A stretch of 64,000 nt of DNA from Pithys albifrons albifrons. Its lineage: Eukaryota > Chordata > Aves > Passeriformes > Thamnophilidae. The notes below the pieces were generated by a model. It had not been told where the DNA came from, ran no database searches, and saw only the letters and a program-made list of their open reading frames with translations. Below are positions 35,501 through 48,100 of this stretch, in pieces. Within the stretch, counting starts at the first letter, position 1, and each line of letters opens with the position of its first letter. A program made the position numbers and the translations under genes. The stretch lies in assembly GCF_047495875.1 (NCBI RefSeq), contig NC_092464.1, forward strand, positions 7,970,737-8,034,736, read 5' to 3'.

Positions 35501-37089
35501 TTTCACCTGGTCCATGTAGTAGTGGTCAGAAGGGTTTGCCATGGATTCAAAATCTCTTTGGGCAGTTTTACTTGCCAATCTCTTCTCCCTGCCCTCTCCC
35601 CCTGCCAATGTTCTGATTGCTTATACAACTGCAAATAAGTCCAGGTACTTCTGCATGTCTCCATGCAACAAACCATACTGAGAGAATATAATGTTGCCAG
35701 GGCCCATCAAATACACAACTCAAAGTCTGTAACCGTATTTATTAGCAGACATTTTGCTTAGGAAGATATGAAAACCAAGCCACTTGAATGGAGCAGTCAG
35801 AGCAGTAATCTAAAAGCTATAAAAACCTAAAAGCCACTGGAGGGCTGGAGCATGGAATAGTAATAATGTGGTATTTAGGGCTGGACATGTTAGATAGCTC
35901 AGCCAGGGTGCCAGCACTCACTGCTCATGGAGGTTGGTAGGACACTTTTCCCTGAGAGGGACTCGCTGGCAGCACTCTGAGCTAAAGGGAAGAAGACACA
36001 GCAAGATTAAAGAGCAGAATGCAGTCATTACAACAGGAGACCTGCTTGGAGAGGAAGGACTCACCCTGAAAAGGTAGTTTGTTCCCTGAGGAACTTGTTT
36101 CACTTATCAAGCAAGTCTTCAGATGGCCGCTCTTCTCTCAAAATAAGTGTGCCCTGCTGACAGGGAGGTTATTTGCAACACGTGGTGGCCTTGGGTCCTT
36201 TCTCCTGCCTCAGAGCTGAAATCAAGTGGCTCTAACCCAGTTACCTTTTAACTACACTTTATTCTGCTATTTGCCTCCATGGCAGTCTCCTTGAATCCAT
36301 TTTAGCCACAGGGCTGGAAGACACAGCCAGTTGCAAATGTGTTGGTATATGTGAACTTCAGAAATTAAGGAGTTGGGCTTCTCCAACGCAGCATTGTCAC
36401 TGCTTCACGATGAACAATCATTTCTGTTCTTGCATGAAAAAGGGGCAACATACAGGAAGGATTTTATTTATTTAAAGATTTTTAAGTATGCTGTATGAAC
36501 ATAATGAAAATACTTGAAACAATGATGATAGATTAATCCTAAAGAAAAAAAAATAGAATTAATAATATGTATGGAGACTTCTAGCCTTGGTTATCCTGAC
36601 CTTCTTGCTTGAAAATACTTTATGTTGGATTTTTTGTTTGTTTGTTTGGGGTTTTTCTTTTGCTACTCTGCGAACTGAATTTCCCACGTTTTGTTACAAG
36701 AAAAGAGAAGGCAGTGTCTGGCCTTAGGGGCTGAAGTGGAGATGTGGAACGGCGATAGGAAAAAATATCCTGATAATGAAATTACATGGATTTTTTAATG
36801 TTTGTTTGTTTAAAATCCCCCTAAAGTTAAACCCATTAATTTTTTACCAGCAAAACAGAGTTGTTTTTGCAGCTCTCATTTAATGAAAACTAAAACAAAA
36901 CAAAAAAGACGAAACTTAAACTGTGAACTCAAGCACATCTGGAAAAAGAATTATACAAAAAAAACTAAGCCCCAAATCCTTCAGCTTGGTCGTAAGGAAA
37001 CATCTGTCAATCAAAACGCAACCCAGCATTTATTGCACTGGAAAGAGCTGGACTCAGTACCCCGAGCACCAGCGGGTCAAACCCCAGCC
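32582..37089. other. Noncoding DNA upstream of the CpG island
   Basis: No exon, RNA gene or repeat family is recognised. A/T-rich single-copy sequence dominates, with a CACGTG E-box at 36179-36184, a TTTG run near 36636-36652 and an A/C-rich patch near 36892-36912. It forms the distal upstream region of the promoter at 37.1-37.6 kb. Confidence 0.6.
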
Positions 37090-37351
37090 CTGGAGGAGAA
37101 ACCTCGGCAGCTGTAACGCGATTTCCCCCTGCCCACGCCGGGGAAAGGGGATTAAGCTAAATAATACCGAAGGAGTGAGAGCCGCCGGGGGCCGAGCGCG
37201 GCGTGGGACGGCGCGTCCCGCGGGGCGCGGAGCGGATCCGAGCTCAGCCCAGCGAGCCCTCCCCGCGCCGCGGCGGCCTCGGAGCGCGGGGGGCGGGCAG
37301 AACCGGGCTCGCCTCGCCTCTGCTGTGGAGGGCGGGGGAGGAAAGCGGTGC

Positions 37352-37380
37352 CGGGGCTGGTCGGGGGGGGGTGTTTCGGG
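37352..37380 (+). promoter_or_regulatory. G-run cluster (G-quadruplex pattern) in the promoter
   Basis: GGGG, a G9 run (37363-37371) and GGG with short spacers satisfy a four-run G-quadruplex pattern about 180-200 bp upstream of the ATG. This is sequence pattern only; folding is inferred. Confidence 0.5.
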
Positions 37381-37557
37381 TTTTGTTTTGGAGCCGGGAA
37401 GCGGGGACCGCTGCCGACGCGCAGACCCCGGCGGACGGGGGCAGAGTCCCGTTACGGGGGCAGCCCGCTCTGCCCTGCCTGCTGCCATTCCCCCACCGCA
37501 GCTCCTTGGAGTGTCGCGCCCGGACCCCAACTTTCCAGCCCGCCCGCCGGCTCCAGC

Positions 37558-37617
37558 ATGAACCAGACGGCCGGGGTGAGCAACCACGTCCGCTGCTCCA
37601 GCGGGAAGGGCTCCAAG
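37558..37617 (+). CDS. DPP6: First coding exon of DPP6, 'a' isoform N-terminus (partial gene)
   Basis: The exon encodes MNQTAGVSNHVRCSSGKGSK and stops at a codon boundary on AAG|GTAAGC. DPP6 and DPP10 are catalytically dead dipeptidyl-peptidase-like type II membrane proteins that join Kv4 channels (with KChIPs) in neurons and heart. Each gene uses several alternative first exons for the short cytoplasmic tail. The MNQTA-starting tails (DPP6a, DPP10a) are established to give fast N-type inactivation by pore block. The human DPP10a tail, as I recall it, is also 20 residues, phase 0, and shares MNQTA, V7, S8, H10, C13, K17 and K20. The GVSN, VRC and GKG parts match DPP6a as I recall it, so DPP6 is preferred. 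The ATG is the first for over 400 bp and has A at -3. Exon 2 is outside the window. DPP10 is the main alternative. Confidence 0.78.
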
Positions 37618-37623
37618 GTAAGC
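37618..37623 (+). other. Splice donor of exon 1
   Basis: AAG|GTAAGC is a strong match to the donor consensus (MAG|GTRAGT). It sits directly after codon 20, making a phase-0 intron, the phase expected where alternative first exons of DPP6/DPP10 are joined to a common exon 2. Confidence 0.88.
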
Positions 37624-38509
37624 CTGGCCGGGACCACTGGGGCAAGCGGGGCTCGGCGGGGTGCGTGGCGGCGGGGTCCTCTCCTTCAGTCCCGGCCCAA
37701 AAACCTGTAGCTGAGAGTGTGTGTCCCCCAGCCCCGGGCAGCAGCACCTGCGCTCTCCACCAGCCCAGCACCACTTCGCGAAGTTCAGCATCTCTCCCTG
37801 GCTCCCGCCGCCGCCCGGGGTGTGGAATCGCCGCCCCGCAGGGTGCTGGGGCAGGGATCGCTCCGGTCCCTCCGCGCAGGGGTGACCCTTTCGGACTGCG
37901 ACTGGGGGGATGTTGGACCGAGCACTCAGGGTACTGTGACCTCGCAGCATCAAGTGCTGGGATGGTTCGAACTCTCCCATCTGTTTCAGACGGGATAAAA
38001 TGCTTTGAATGTAAGGATTTCTGCTGGTGTGTAATGTGAGATCAGGTACAGCTTTATCTGCTGCTTTTACTTTTTGCCGTGGTATGTTTGCATAGGCAAT
38101 ATTAAAAATAAATAACTGGGATAAAACTGCTTCTTGTGCACTCTGCTGATTTCAACAGCAATGTAACTGGGTGCTTGTACCTGGTTGGGGCCAAATTTGC
38201 ATTAACCATTTTAGGTAGCAATGAACATCTATACAACTAGTTCAGGTTGCAGTGTATCAGTGCTGTAAAGGCAGATGCATGTGCCCTCTTGCAGACAATT
38301 GTGTTGATGTTGTTCTTCTGCAACTCTTTGAAGTGTTTCTCAGTGTTTATGTTTCTGTGTTATGGTGGACACCTCTCCCCCCTCCTAAGATCTCATGTGC
38401 TTTTTGAGTGTAGTGTTTTGTAAAGTGATATGATTCTATAATATGTAATGGGATGCACCTTAAAGAAATGCAAAATTTACCTTTTATCAGAAATGGTGCT
38501 GTTAACTTC

Positions 38510-38570
<61 letters not shown>

Positions 38571-38571
38571 T
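38510..38571. repeat. (TTA)20 microsatellite
   Basis: About 20 uninterrupted TTA/ATT units (62 bp) begin 0.9 kb downstream of the exon. The length predicts instability and polymorphism. The 63-codon frame across it is an Ile run and not a gene. Confidence 0.97.
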
Positions 38572-41500
38572 TATCTCTTAATACTGGTGTTTTTTTCTAT
38601 CCTTTAGACTTCATGTCGCAGTGTTGTTTGAAGTGCTGATGCTGCTGCTCACCTGGTTGTGTACTTCATGTCTAGTTAGTGCAGACCTTACTCTACAAAC
38701 TCTTAGGCACACTGATTTGCCTCATACCTTCCCTTCTGCAAAGTGAATGCAGTTATGCCTTCTTTTCTCATATGGTCTTTTTAGGATTAAACTCACTAAT
38801 CATAAGGCTATGTGAGTATTAAAAGATGCAACATGATGAGGGCTGTGGAAGTAAACAAACAGATTAGATGAGTCTGCTGAAATTATTTACTTAGCTCCAT
38901 GACTAATCATATATTTGAAGTTGAACCCGTACAAAAGCTCTTTGCATAATTCAAGGGCCTTAAATTAAAGATCCTCTATGGATCTTGCCTGTAGTTTCAG
39001 TGGTGGGTCTCCTCTCTTTGCACTTTCTGGTTCTGGGTTTTGGGTTGAACAACTAAGGTTATTGCATATCAGTAATAATTTATTGTATCAAGCTGCTGAC
39101 CTAACACTTTAATGCAGAAGGAAGAGATGGGTCTCAAATGCGTATATTCTTAGCACATGATAATTATACATTTGTATTTACCTGGAAGGCATCTTTGTCT
39201 CACTTTGAAGTGCTGTAGGATCTGAATATTTTTTTCATGGGAAATAAATATTTTTTTCAAGACAGAAGATTGACATGATTGGTTGTTTCAGGTTTTAATT
39301 AAAACACAGAAAACTCCATGCATGACTGATTTAGTTGTAAGGAAACGTTGCAGAGATCAGAAATGAGACTTTATCAAATGGGGCTGAAAAATCAGGTAAC
39401 TGATCAGAAAGAAGTCTGTGATGGAGTAGATGAGGGGCAGAATAACCAAGTTTTTTTGTGGCACTGACTTCTAAAGTACAGAAATTCTTTTGAGATGTTT
39501 TATATCTGGTTTATTTGGTTTATTTTTCTAAACAACAAACCAACAAAACCCTAACTAAAAAAGAAAAAAAAAAAGAACAGAACAACAAACAGGACTTTTC
39601 TGACTTTCCTAATCTCTTGACTTTTGAACTCACAGCCAATTTTAACCAAAACTGACAGACCAACAGAAGTGTTGCAAGTGTCAGCTTGCTGAAAGTGTCA
39701 TGGAAATCAACTGCTTAATAGAGATGGACTATTTAATACCTGAGTAGAGGAATAAGCAGGGGGAAATTTGCCACTCCATCTGTATTCACCCTGTCCAGGC
39801 AGCCCAGTCTGCACATGGCTTGCTGCATCAGGATCTGTCCTTTGCCCATCACGGACTGTGAAAAGGTTGGGAGGGAATGGGGAAAGGAAGGAGCACAAAA
39901 GAAACTTCCAGAAGAACTGAAAGTTTAGGCTGACAAAGAGGCAGCCATGCATGAGGACTGGGATCTTTGCGAGATGCAGTGTGTTGAGCGAATATTTAAT
40001 CATAAATCAAACACTGTTGTTTTCACTGCTCATGAAACAATTTGTTAGGGTTTTTTTCCCTCCCCAAAAGAATAACTTGTTATGTTGTGTCAACTCAAAT
40101 GGCAATGCCAACTCACTGAGGCAAGGTCACTCTGCTTCCTGGCTTCTTCTGAGCTTCCCTCTCACTAGGCAATGGGCACTTAGACTTCACATTTCTTTTG
40201 CAAGATTTACAGCTTTGCTCAGTTGTGGTGTGCAAGGGAGGTAGGATTTTAAAAGAGGGATACAATTAAAGCTCTTAAGTAGATAGCTTGATTGTAATTC
40301 CACATGCTTACGTGTGCCCACTAAAATGTGTATTTATTTTTGACATTTCTTTGTCCTTTTTTTAGCTGTTTTTAACCAAAATTTAGCTCTAAGACACTTG
40401 TGAGTGCTATTGTAAGACTGATTTATTGTCTTGAGACAACTATTTTTGAGAAATAGTTTGTGGACATACATCTTCTAATGCTCTTCCTGCCTGTGACTAA
40501 TCCCATTACCTTTTCTAAGACAATTTGTGGGAGGAAGGCAGGAGGATTCACCCCAATGCTGAAATGAAAAGCTACATCACAGGAAGATTTCTGATGTGTT
40601 CGGGTGGTTGGAGTGGTGAGCTCTACAGCCACTGAATCTGTACAAAACCACCCACCTCTCTTGTGTGGGCTGGGAGCAGGCTTTGACTCCGGTTTAAGAA
40701 AGTGCAACTTATTGGAAAGTCATTGAGATTCTGGCATAAGATTTCGGGTGTCAGTTCCAAGCTGTCACATTTCTACAGATTTCTTGAATGAACTAATGAG
40801 GACTAACTTTGTGTGGGGACTCAGGCTTTTCAGCACTGCATATTGCAGCTCCTGGCTTTTGGCTTTTGTTCAGCAGTCCAGAGCCTCACACCAGCCTATG
40901 CAAGGCACAGAAGTTGTGTCTTTAGTTTAGCTTCTTTTCTTAAATTAGTACCACGGAAGAGGCTGTGAGAATGCACTTTGTTTCATGTTGGGACTACCAA
41001 TTTCATCTGTCTTCAGGGAGGGAAATCTATAGAAAAGATTGGGGATATTTTCTTTCTTTAGAAACAACTGTATTTGGCATCCTTGATCTGGGTACAGTGA
41101 GCAAGGAGGTGTCCCATGAGCAGGATTTGGTGTCCTTCTAAGTGTTGGTGAGGATTCAGCTTCCATTCTTCTGAGGACTGTGGGACCCAGGAGGAGATAG
41201 GTGGCTCCATGGCAGGAGCCCTCCCATCTCTCCTTTTGGAGAAGGGCCAGAGCAGAGTTCAGGGCTGTTTTTTGGATGGGGAATGATGGAATGCGACAGT
41301 GACTCCTGGGGAGGTTGTAGCACTGTCTCTTTATTTTAGATGAGAACACTTTTAGCCAAACCATTGGCTGACATGCACAATTTGGAGGGTATGGTCTAAA
41401 CACTGAGCTCTGTAGAGCAGCCTCGTCGGTACATTAGGACATGCTGGTTGGCAAAACCCTGCTGCTATTCAGTCTCTTCTGACTTGTCTCTGACCATTTT

Positions 41501-44500
41501 TTTAAATCATTATAGCTTTTTCTGCTGTTTTGTGTGGACCTCAGTCCTGGACATGGTCAGTGTATGTCTTCTGGATCAGGTCTCTCAAATCCAACCCTTG
41601 TTGTCCTGTACAGTGTCAGTCCAGCTCCTCTGCCTAACACTCACACACAGCTTGTGCCCCCAGCAGCTCACCACTGATGAGTACCCAAATAGCTTATGTA
41701 TTTTGAAGGTAATGCAGTCATTTAACCACCTAAATTGCACTGACGTTTTATTAACCATTTAAATCCTTATTTTGTGGTTCTAGGCTTTAAACTCTTCTTG
41801 ATTGCAATCCTGATGTGTGGGTGGAAGAGAAGTGTTTTCCTGTCTCAACTGGAGTTATAAGAGTCACTCAGGCTTTATGATAAAAGGAAACAATGCTGAG
41901 TTGAACCTGAGCAAATAATTCATGTTTCTATCATGGATTTTGTCAGTGTTGACAGAGGAAACATTTTGGACTGTAGCACATACTAAGCAACAACATTTCC
42001 TCTCTCAGTGGTGATTATGTAAGCATTAAGAAAAGATTGTTGAATCAAAGTCTTGAGGTTAGAACATCCACCTGAATAACTGTAACCTAACCTTTAATCA
42101 GCAATAATGAATGCTCAAGGATAACAGCAAATCATTTGGACAGATTTTTTTTTCTTTTCTTTTAAAGAACAAACAATTGTCCTAATTAGCATTATTGGCA
42201 TGTAAGAACCTGGGTATGAAGACAACTCAGTGCAGTAATGTAAAGTCTTTTTTAAAGTACACTCAGTTAAGCTGAACTGGAAATGTGGTTTTGATTGTAC
42301 CCCTGGTTGCTTTCTCATTGTTTGGAAAAGAAAAAAGTTAACCTGTAAGAAAAGCAAATTGCTGGCACAGCTGCCATGGTCTAAAGGGGCAGTGCAACAT
42401 TTGTACAGCTGTGGTCAGCAGGTCCGTAATGTCCTTTTAACAGGATATGAGAGAGTTTGTTTTTATAGTGGTTTATTCCTTAAGCGATTAATAAGAGATT
42501 ATTGCATCTACACTGGGTAAATCTAATTATCTTCTCTTTTACATGAACTATTTCCCTCTTGTGAATTCCACTGATTTCAATTGAATTACTACTTATTTAT
42601 GTTGGTTTAATTGCAGAGAGATTCGATACCTCCAAAGTTATGGAGGCAATAGAGCCACAGCACTTGTAGGACTCCTGGATGCGGAAAATTAAGATAAGGA
42701 AGCTGTGTTGGCTCCTCTGTATTATTGCTGAAGCGGAAAGCACTTCAGCTTTACTTGCACAATGTATTTTACTGTGAGTGGTAAGTTACCATGTATGGGC
42801 ACAGCTAAGCAGTGTATTTTCAAGTTGTCCAATTTTAATGCTCTAGTGGGATTGCAAGGTTGACTTTCACATCTAATAAGTAGTAAAGTAGGACTTGATG
42901 TAGCTGCCGGGGCTTTAAAACATGATCACTCAGCTATCTTCAAAATCCAGCCTTGCACAGAGGGCAGTCTCTTAGAAAGTACACTTCCATCTCAAAAGAT
43001 CAGCTTTCAGAGTAGTCTAATACAGCATTGCATGAGAGCCCCAGAAAAGATCAAGACTCAGTCCTGCTGGATGCTGTAACCTATACAGACAGAAGTGGCT
43101 TGGCCTTCAGTGTTCATGGTTTAAGCTGAAAATAAGAAGCAAAAAGCTGTGAGAATGGTAGAATTGCTCTGGTTTTACAGGCAGGGAAGTAAGGTGCTGG
43201 GAGTAAACCATCAAATCTTCTAAGGTTAATGAGTAATAATGATCTCAAATATTGTGAAAATTCCAGATTAGGTAAAGATGATAGACTGTATTTGAGTTTG
43301 TCTGCCCTGGTAAATAAGGCAGTACTAATCACTGTCCATTTGAAAGCAAGCTGGTTTATTAGTGTGTGCTCCTGACATCCCACAAGCATATCCCTTTCCA
43401 TGAAGTATTTTGTACCTTGTCCAGTACAAGTGTCAGTAGGAAAAAGAAGGCAGAGAAGGGGGCAAGATCTCTAGGCTTGTATTCTCTGCCCTTTAGGAAG
43501 CCAGGGGTTTGTTTGGCCCCTTATGGAACAAGGTTTCATTTTGAACATGGAGTGGGACTGTGTAGTGTTGATTTAGCTCTTTCCCCTGTTTGTGTAGATC
43601 CTCTATCTTCTTGGTCCTTTGGGAGGAACTTTCATAAAGCTGCACAGGCAAAGCCTGTCAGAACTTTGAATGGTGAACTCTAAATCAAGAAAAATGCAAA
43701 GGAATTTAAGGGGAAGTGTTTGAAACTGATTTTTATTGCATCCTCTGTCTTTCTTGTAAACCGCAAGTTGTCAGTTGACAGTATCTGGTACAGGTGCTGA
43801 ATTTAGTGAAATTTTACTTCTGTTAATGTAAATGGAAAGATGATTTTAGAAATTTCTAAGGCCTTATGCAACCCACCCTTAAGGATTTTAGGAGTAATGG
43901 CTGTAGGAAGTCTTTGACTTGATCTTTTTACTATTTTAGACAGTGAAATCTGCTTTCTCTATAATTCTACCTGTAAACCTGATGGCTTTTGGCAGTTAAT
44001 TCCAGCCATGTTCCCTTGAGTGCTTCCTGGGACTGTCTGAGTGTCAGCTGTCTTGTAAAGTTCCCCTTAACAGGAAATTTTGCAAGAAGAATAATGGCAG
44101 GTCAAGACTCGAAATTTCAGTGGGAAGTTCAAACGCCCCTTTGAAGGATGGGACGACAAAGAGAGATGGCCAGGCTGATGTTATAAATGCCCCGAGTGAT
44201 CAAAAAACCTCTTGGCAGAGGTTATCCTTTCCCTGACTGGAGGGAATTTAACATAAGATGCAACCTGGAGTTGATGGAGCATCCTCTCTAGGATGTTTTG
44301 GGTATGGGGGAGCAAAAGGAGCTGTGCGATTTGTAGCATTGTGCAAGTGTGCACCAGCGAGGGTGTACTTTGCCTATAACAGCTGTTATTTTAAGGGGGT
44401 GGTGAAAGACCGTTCTCCCCCAATTAAATATTTGCTGGGAGTGCTCTGGCAGGGCTGTGTGGAGCTCAGGGGGTTTCCAGTGGTGCTTGGGATTTCATGT

Positions 44501-44600
44501 GTCGTATCCTTGCAGAGTCCTCAGGCGCGCGGAGCCCCCAGCCCTGAATCTGGATGAGTTCTGGGCATCAGTGATGACAGAATCATCTTGCTCCCTGTTT
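38572..44600. other. Intronic DNA, nothing recognised
   Basis: No exon, RNA gene or repeat family was identified. Only low-complexity pieces occur: an A/C-rich patch at 39532-39590 and a T/C run near 42144-42163. Confidence 0.6.
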
Positions 44601-44639
44601 ATTTGTGGGTGCTGCTCTCTGCCACTCTTTTTCATCTTT

Positions 44640-45130
44640 AATGAGAGCTGAACACACCATAAAATTTTATTGGGTGTTTATGCTAACAAAATTAACTAAC
44701 AGTTGGTGCTATAAAAATGCAGCCGGAGCTCTGAGCTCTATAACTGGGAATATGCAATGGCTTTTTAACTGGTGTAGGACGGAGCAAATATGTGAGTGCC
44801 AATGTCATTTAACAGTAAACCATTTTATATTAACTTTTTATTGACCAGAACTGATTAATTGAAATTTCCAAAATAAATCCTAGCTGATATGTGCTTAAAC
44901 AAAATCAGGTTTTCAAACATTAGATAGCTGGAAGCTCTGTCAAAATTGTGGAGTTAATTTATAATGCCAAGACTAATGGGCTGATAATCAAAATAAATTA
45001 GCTTAGCCACTTCAATACTTTAATCCTTGAATCAAATAATAGGAAGAAGATTTATTTTAGCATTTCGATTATTGTGTTTCCCAATAAAATAAATATAATA
45101 TCATGCTGCGAGTGCTGCATGGATCATTTG
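44640..45130. promoter_or_regulatory. TAAT-rich block, candidate intronic enhancer
   Basis: This A/T-rich block has many TAAT/ATTA homeodomain-type cores in dense mixed order (TTAACTAAC, CTGATTAATTG, GAGTTAATTTATAATG, CTAATGGGCTGATAATC, AAATTAGC) without simple-repeat structure. It follows a moderately GC-rich single-copy stretch (44.1-44.56 kb). Such texture is typical of conserved developmental elements in introns of neuronal genes. Conservation cannot be tested here, so the call is inference. Confidence 0.25.
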
Positions 45131-48100
45131 AAGCAACGACTTCAATGGGAGTACAAAGGACCTCTAGGCTACAGAAAAAAAGAAAGAGAAAAAGGATTAT
45201 CTTCAGACTCAATTTCTTGTTCAGTAGAATGGATTTATCTTATTTCTGTATTAGTGTTGTTAAGTAAACCTAGGAAAGTAATTTGCTTTCATTCATTTAT
45301 TTATTTAGTGCTTTTGTTTATTTTCATGTAGTTTTCCCATGCCTAGTCTGGAGAGTTTGATGTTTATGATCTTTACATTACACTGTGTAGTTCTATGCTG
45401 GTTTTAAAATAAGCAGATTGACATACTGGGATCTTTTATTTTTTTTTATCAATGATATAGTTTGATTACCAGGTAGCACTGATTGACCACATGTTTACCT
45501 AAGTATAGTTAAGGTTGATTTGCATTTCGTGGCATTGACATAATTAAAATTTGGATAAAAGTCTTGTGTTAGCACTTGAGGGGAATGTCCTGATCCCTGG
45601 ATTAAGCCCTGAGTTATACTGGGATATAGCCTGAGTGATTTAGGCTTTACATTATCACATTGTTATCTTAGGTCATAGCTGATTTTTAAGGCCAGATACT
45701 TCTGTCATCAAGAGAATGTTCTTCAACCTGCTTTTAACCTCCCAGTGTAAGTGTGGTCTTGGGAATCTAATGTGAACTCAGAGCAGCCAGCAGTAGTTAC
45801 ACGTCACTCAGAGTGGGACAAATATTCTGCCCTTGCTTCAGTTTTTTCTTGGTAAAAGTAAGGATGAGCACTTCCCTTTCATGGAATGTGAGCTCTTTGG
45901 TGGAGAATAATAACTTGGGTTACTGTCCTTTCTGTTTACCTTATGTTATTGTACTTAAAATCTGAGAATTTAGCAAACTTTAGTGTCAGTTTGCCTTTGG
46001 AATGAAGGAAAAAAGGTATAGAAGGGAGAGAGATACAGTGGTTTGCACAGTCCCTACACCATGACATGCCAACCTTGCTTCAGAAGATGACTTTGGAGGG
46101 AGGTGTACCCTAAAGGAAGGCTGTTAAAATTATAAAACCTTAGGTAATTTAAAGAGAGAGCATGTGCAGCCCTTCTTGGTGTCATGCTTTCAACTAGGCA
46201 GAATGAAATACACTGCAGCAAAGTCAAGGCTTGTCCTCGATGGGAACCCCCAGGAGAGGGTTGGATGCTATCAAAGGCAGTGGGCACTGGACCCCTCTCA
46301 GCTCTGCTGGCAAGTTGAAAAGGGGCAGGACCTCAACATTTTTAAATCAGCTGACTTGCTTATTTGCAGATGGCATCTAAAATTGGAATGCTAAGAAGAG
46401 GCTGAAATTATGGCAGACAGATGTGTGCTGCTGGTAATTTATTGCTACCGGGGGCAGCAGATACACCATAGGATTTATCTCGGTTTTGATGTATGAGTTT
46501 GTGCTTCAAGGCTTTTGACTTTCTTGGACCTTCCCTTAGCATTCCAACCATCCTAGTGTTTGCAGATTTTTAGTGCGGTTTTATATTCGAGTCAGATTTT
46601 GCTAGATAATGACCTCACACAGTGGCTTTGTCACTGCTTTAACTCTCTTCTCCTAAGTGGAGGATCAGAGGGTTTTTCATAGGTTACAAGTCCAGGAAAG
46701 ATCCAGCAGCAGGGACTAGCATCAGTGTTACTTCTATTGCAGCACTCTGTAGGAATGCTAGTTGCATATTGGGATTTAATTAAACAAGAGGCTCTCCAGG
46801 CAGAGAGCATAATACTGCTTCATACATCAAAGAACCTACATTTTAAACTTGTTCATTGCTTTATGCTCATCACTCAAACTTAGAACTTTATGTTTCACGT
46901 TAAATTATCAGTGCTTAGCATTGATTTCTGTGTGTGAAACCACTGGTTGTCATGGGGCTTCTCTAACACTGTTTAATGTCTCAGGGTTGCATCTGGAACT
47001 CACTGAAAGCAGGCAGTATAATACACTTTCTTGACACACTGTGTTGCCTCACTGCCAGTCCTTTTGTCTGACCACCCGTTGCACAATTAATCTGCCAGCA
47101 GAGGCCACCAAAGCTTTTCAGTCACTCACTGCACATTTAGCCACTCTTTATTGTTAGAGATCTCTCCTCCAGCAGGTCAGGACTATCCTTCAGGTTCCCA
47201 GGTCCTGCTCTCTGCATGCTCTGTACCTTCACATTGTCTTGATTTGTTCCAAATTTAATCACTTGTCTGATATTGCTAGAATTCTCTGAGGCTGCAGCTG
47301 TATCACAGAGCATATCTGTGCCCTGTCTGTACCTTTCACTCCCTCATTTAAGGTTCATTCCTGCTTCCTTCCTATGTCTACTCTGCTCCTACTGTTTTAG
47401 GTGGGGAGTTTTTTTATGGCAGGGGAGCGCACTGAATACTCCACTGTACAAAGAAGTTAATTTACTTCCGGTGAATAAAAGCAGCTGGTTTTCCCTTACA
47501 ATAAGTACTAAGGGAAATTCATTTCCTTTTTTTTGTTTTTTGTTAAACTATGTTGCCCATAAAGAGCTTGTACAGCACAAAAAAATAAACTACCTTGCAG
47601 GTTTATCCAGCTCAGGGCCACCAAAGGCATGATTTGGATTGAAACACATGTATCTTTACATTGGCCACTGAAAAGGCAGTGATGGCTCTTGGTCACTGTA
47701 GCTCAGGCTTTTCTAAAGGTATTTCAAGTCCCCACTAAGAAACTGCATCTAAAATTTCTAGCCATGCATGATCTTAATCTTAATACTGGTCAAGGAGGGA
47801 GGGAGGAAAGAAGTTGCTTATGGACCCTTGAACTCGTTATTTATGACAGTAACTTAAGTGTTTGCAGGTTTTTTCCTCTTTTTTTTTCCTAGTTTTTTTT
47901 TCTTTTAGAAAATATCAGTACTTTTTATGACTTTAATGGAAAGTGATCAATGCTGTGCACCATCACAGCATTATGACAAAAATGTTAAAACTGTCTTTGA
48001 CAGCAGAATATTTTAAATGACCTCCAACAGTTAGCCTTTCTCACATACTTTCCTGCTGTAGATTCATTATATTTTACAGAATATATTTTTCACCGGAGAA

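Larger units (their letters stand above)
37090..37920 (+). promoter_or_regulatory. CpG-island promoter
   Basis: CpG dinucleotides and G+C rise abruptly from about 37090 and fall after about 37920, in otherwise A/T-rich DNA. GC boxes include GGGGCGGGC (37289-37297) and GGCGGGGGAGG (37331-37341), with CCCGCCCGCC near 37539-37548. No TATA box is seen at a fitting distance, which is usual for CpG-island promoters with dispersed starts. No ATG occurs on the plus strand between 37141 and the exon's ATG at 37558, consistent with a clean 5' UTR. Long frames on both strands (for example 37054-37980 minus and 37203-38039 plus) reflect lack of A/T-rich stops, not genes. The start site cannot be fixed from sequence. 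Confidence 0.9.

Noticed and set aside
37618..37710. Continuation of the MNQTA frame to a stop at 37710
   Set aside because: The reading past GTAAGC is intronic; the consensus donor sits exactly where the family's first exon ends.
37054..37980. 308-codon open frame on the minus strand over the CpG island, and overlapping plus-strand frames of 212 and 278 codons
   Set aside because: The frames overlap on both strands and in several registers, are Pro/Arg/Gly/Ala-rich, and result from few A/T-rich stops in GC-rich DNA. Only the MNQTA frame ends at a strong splice donor and matches a known family.
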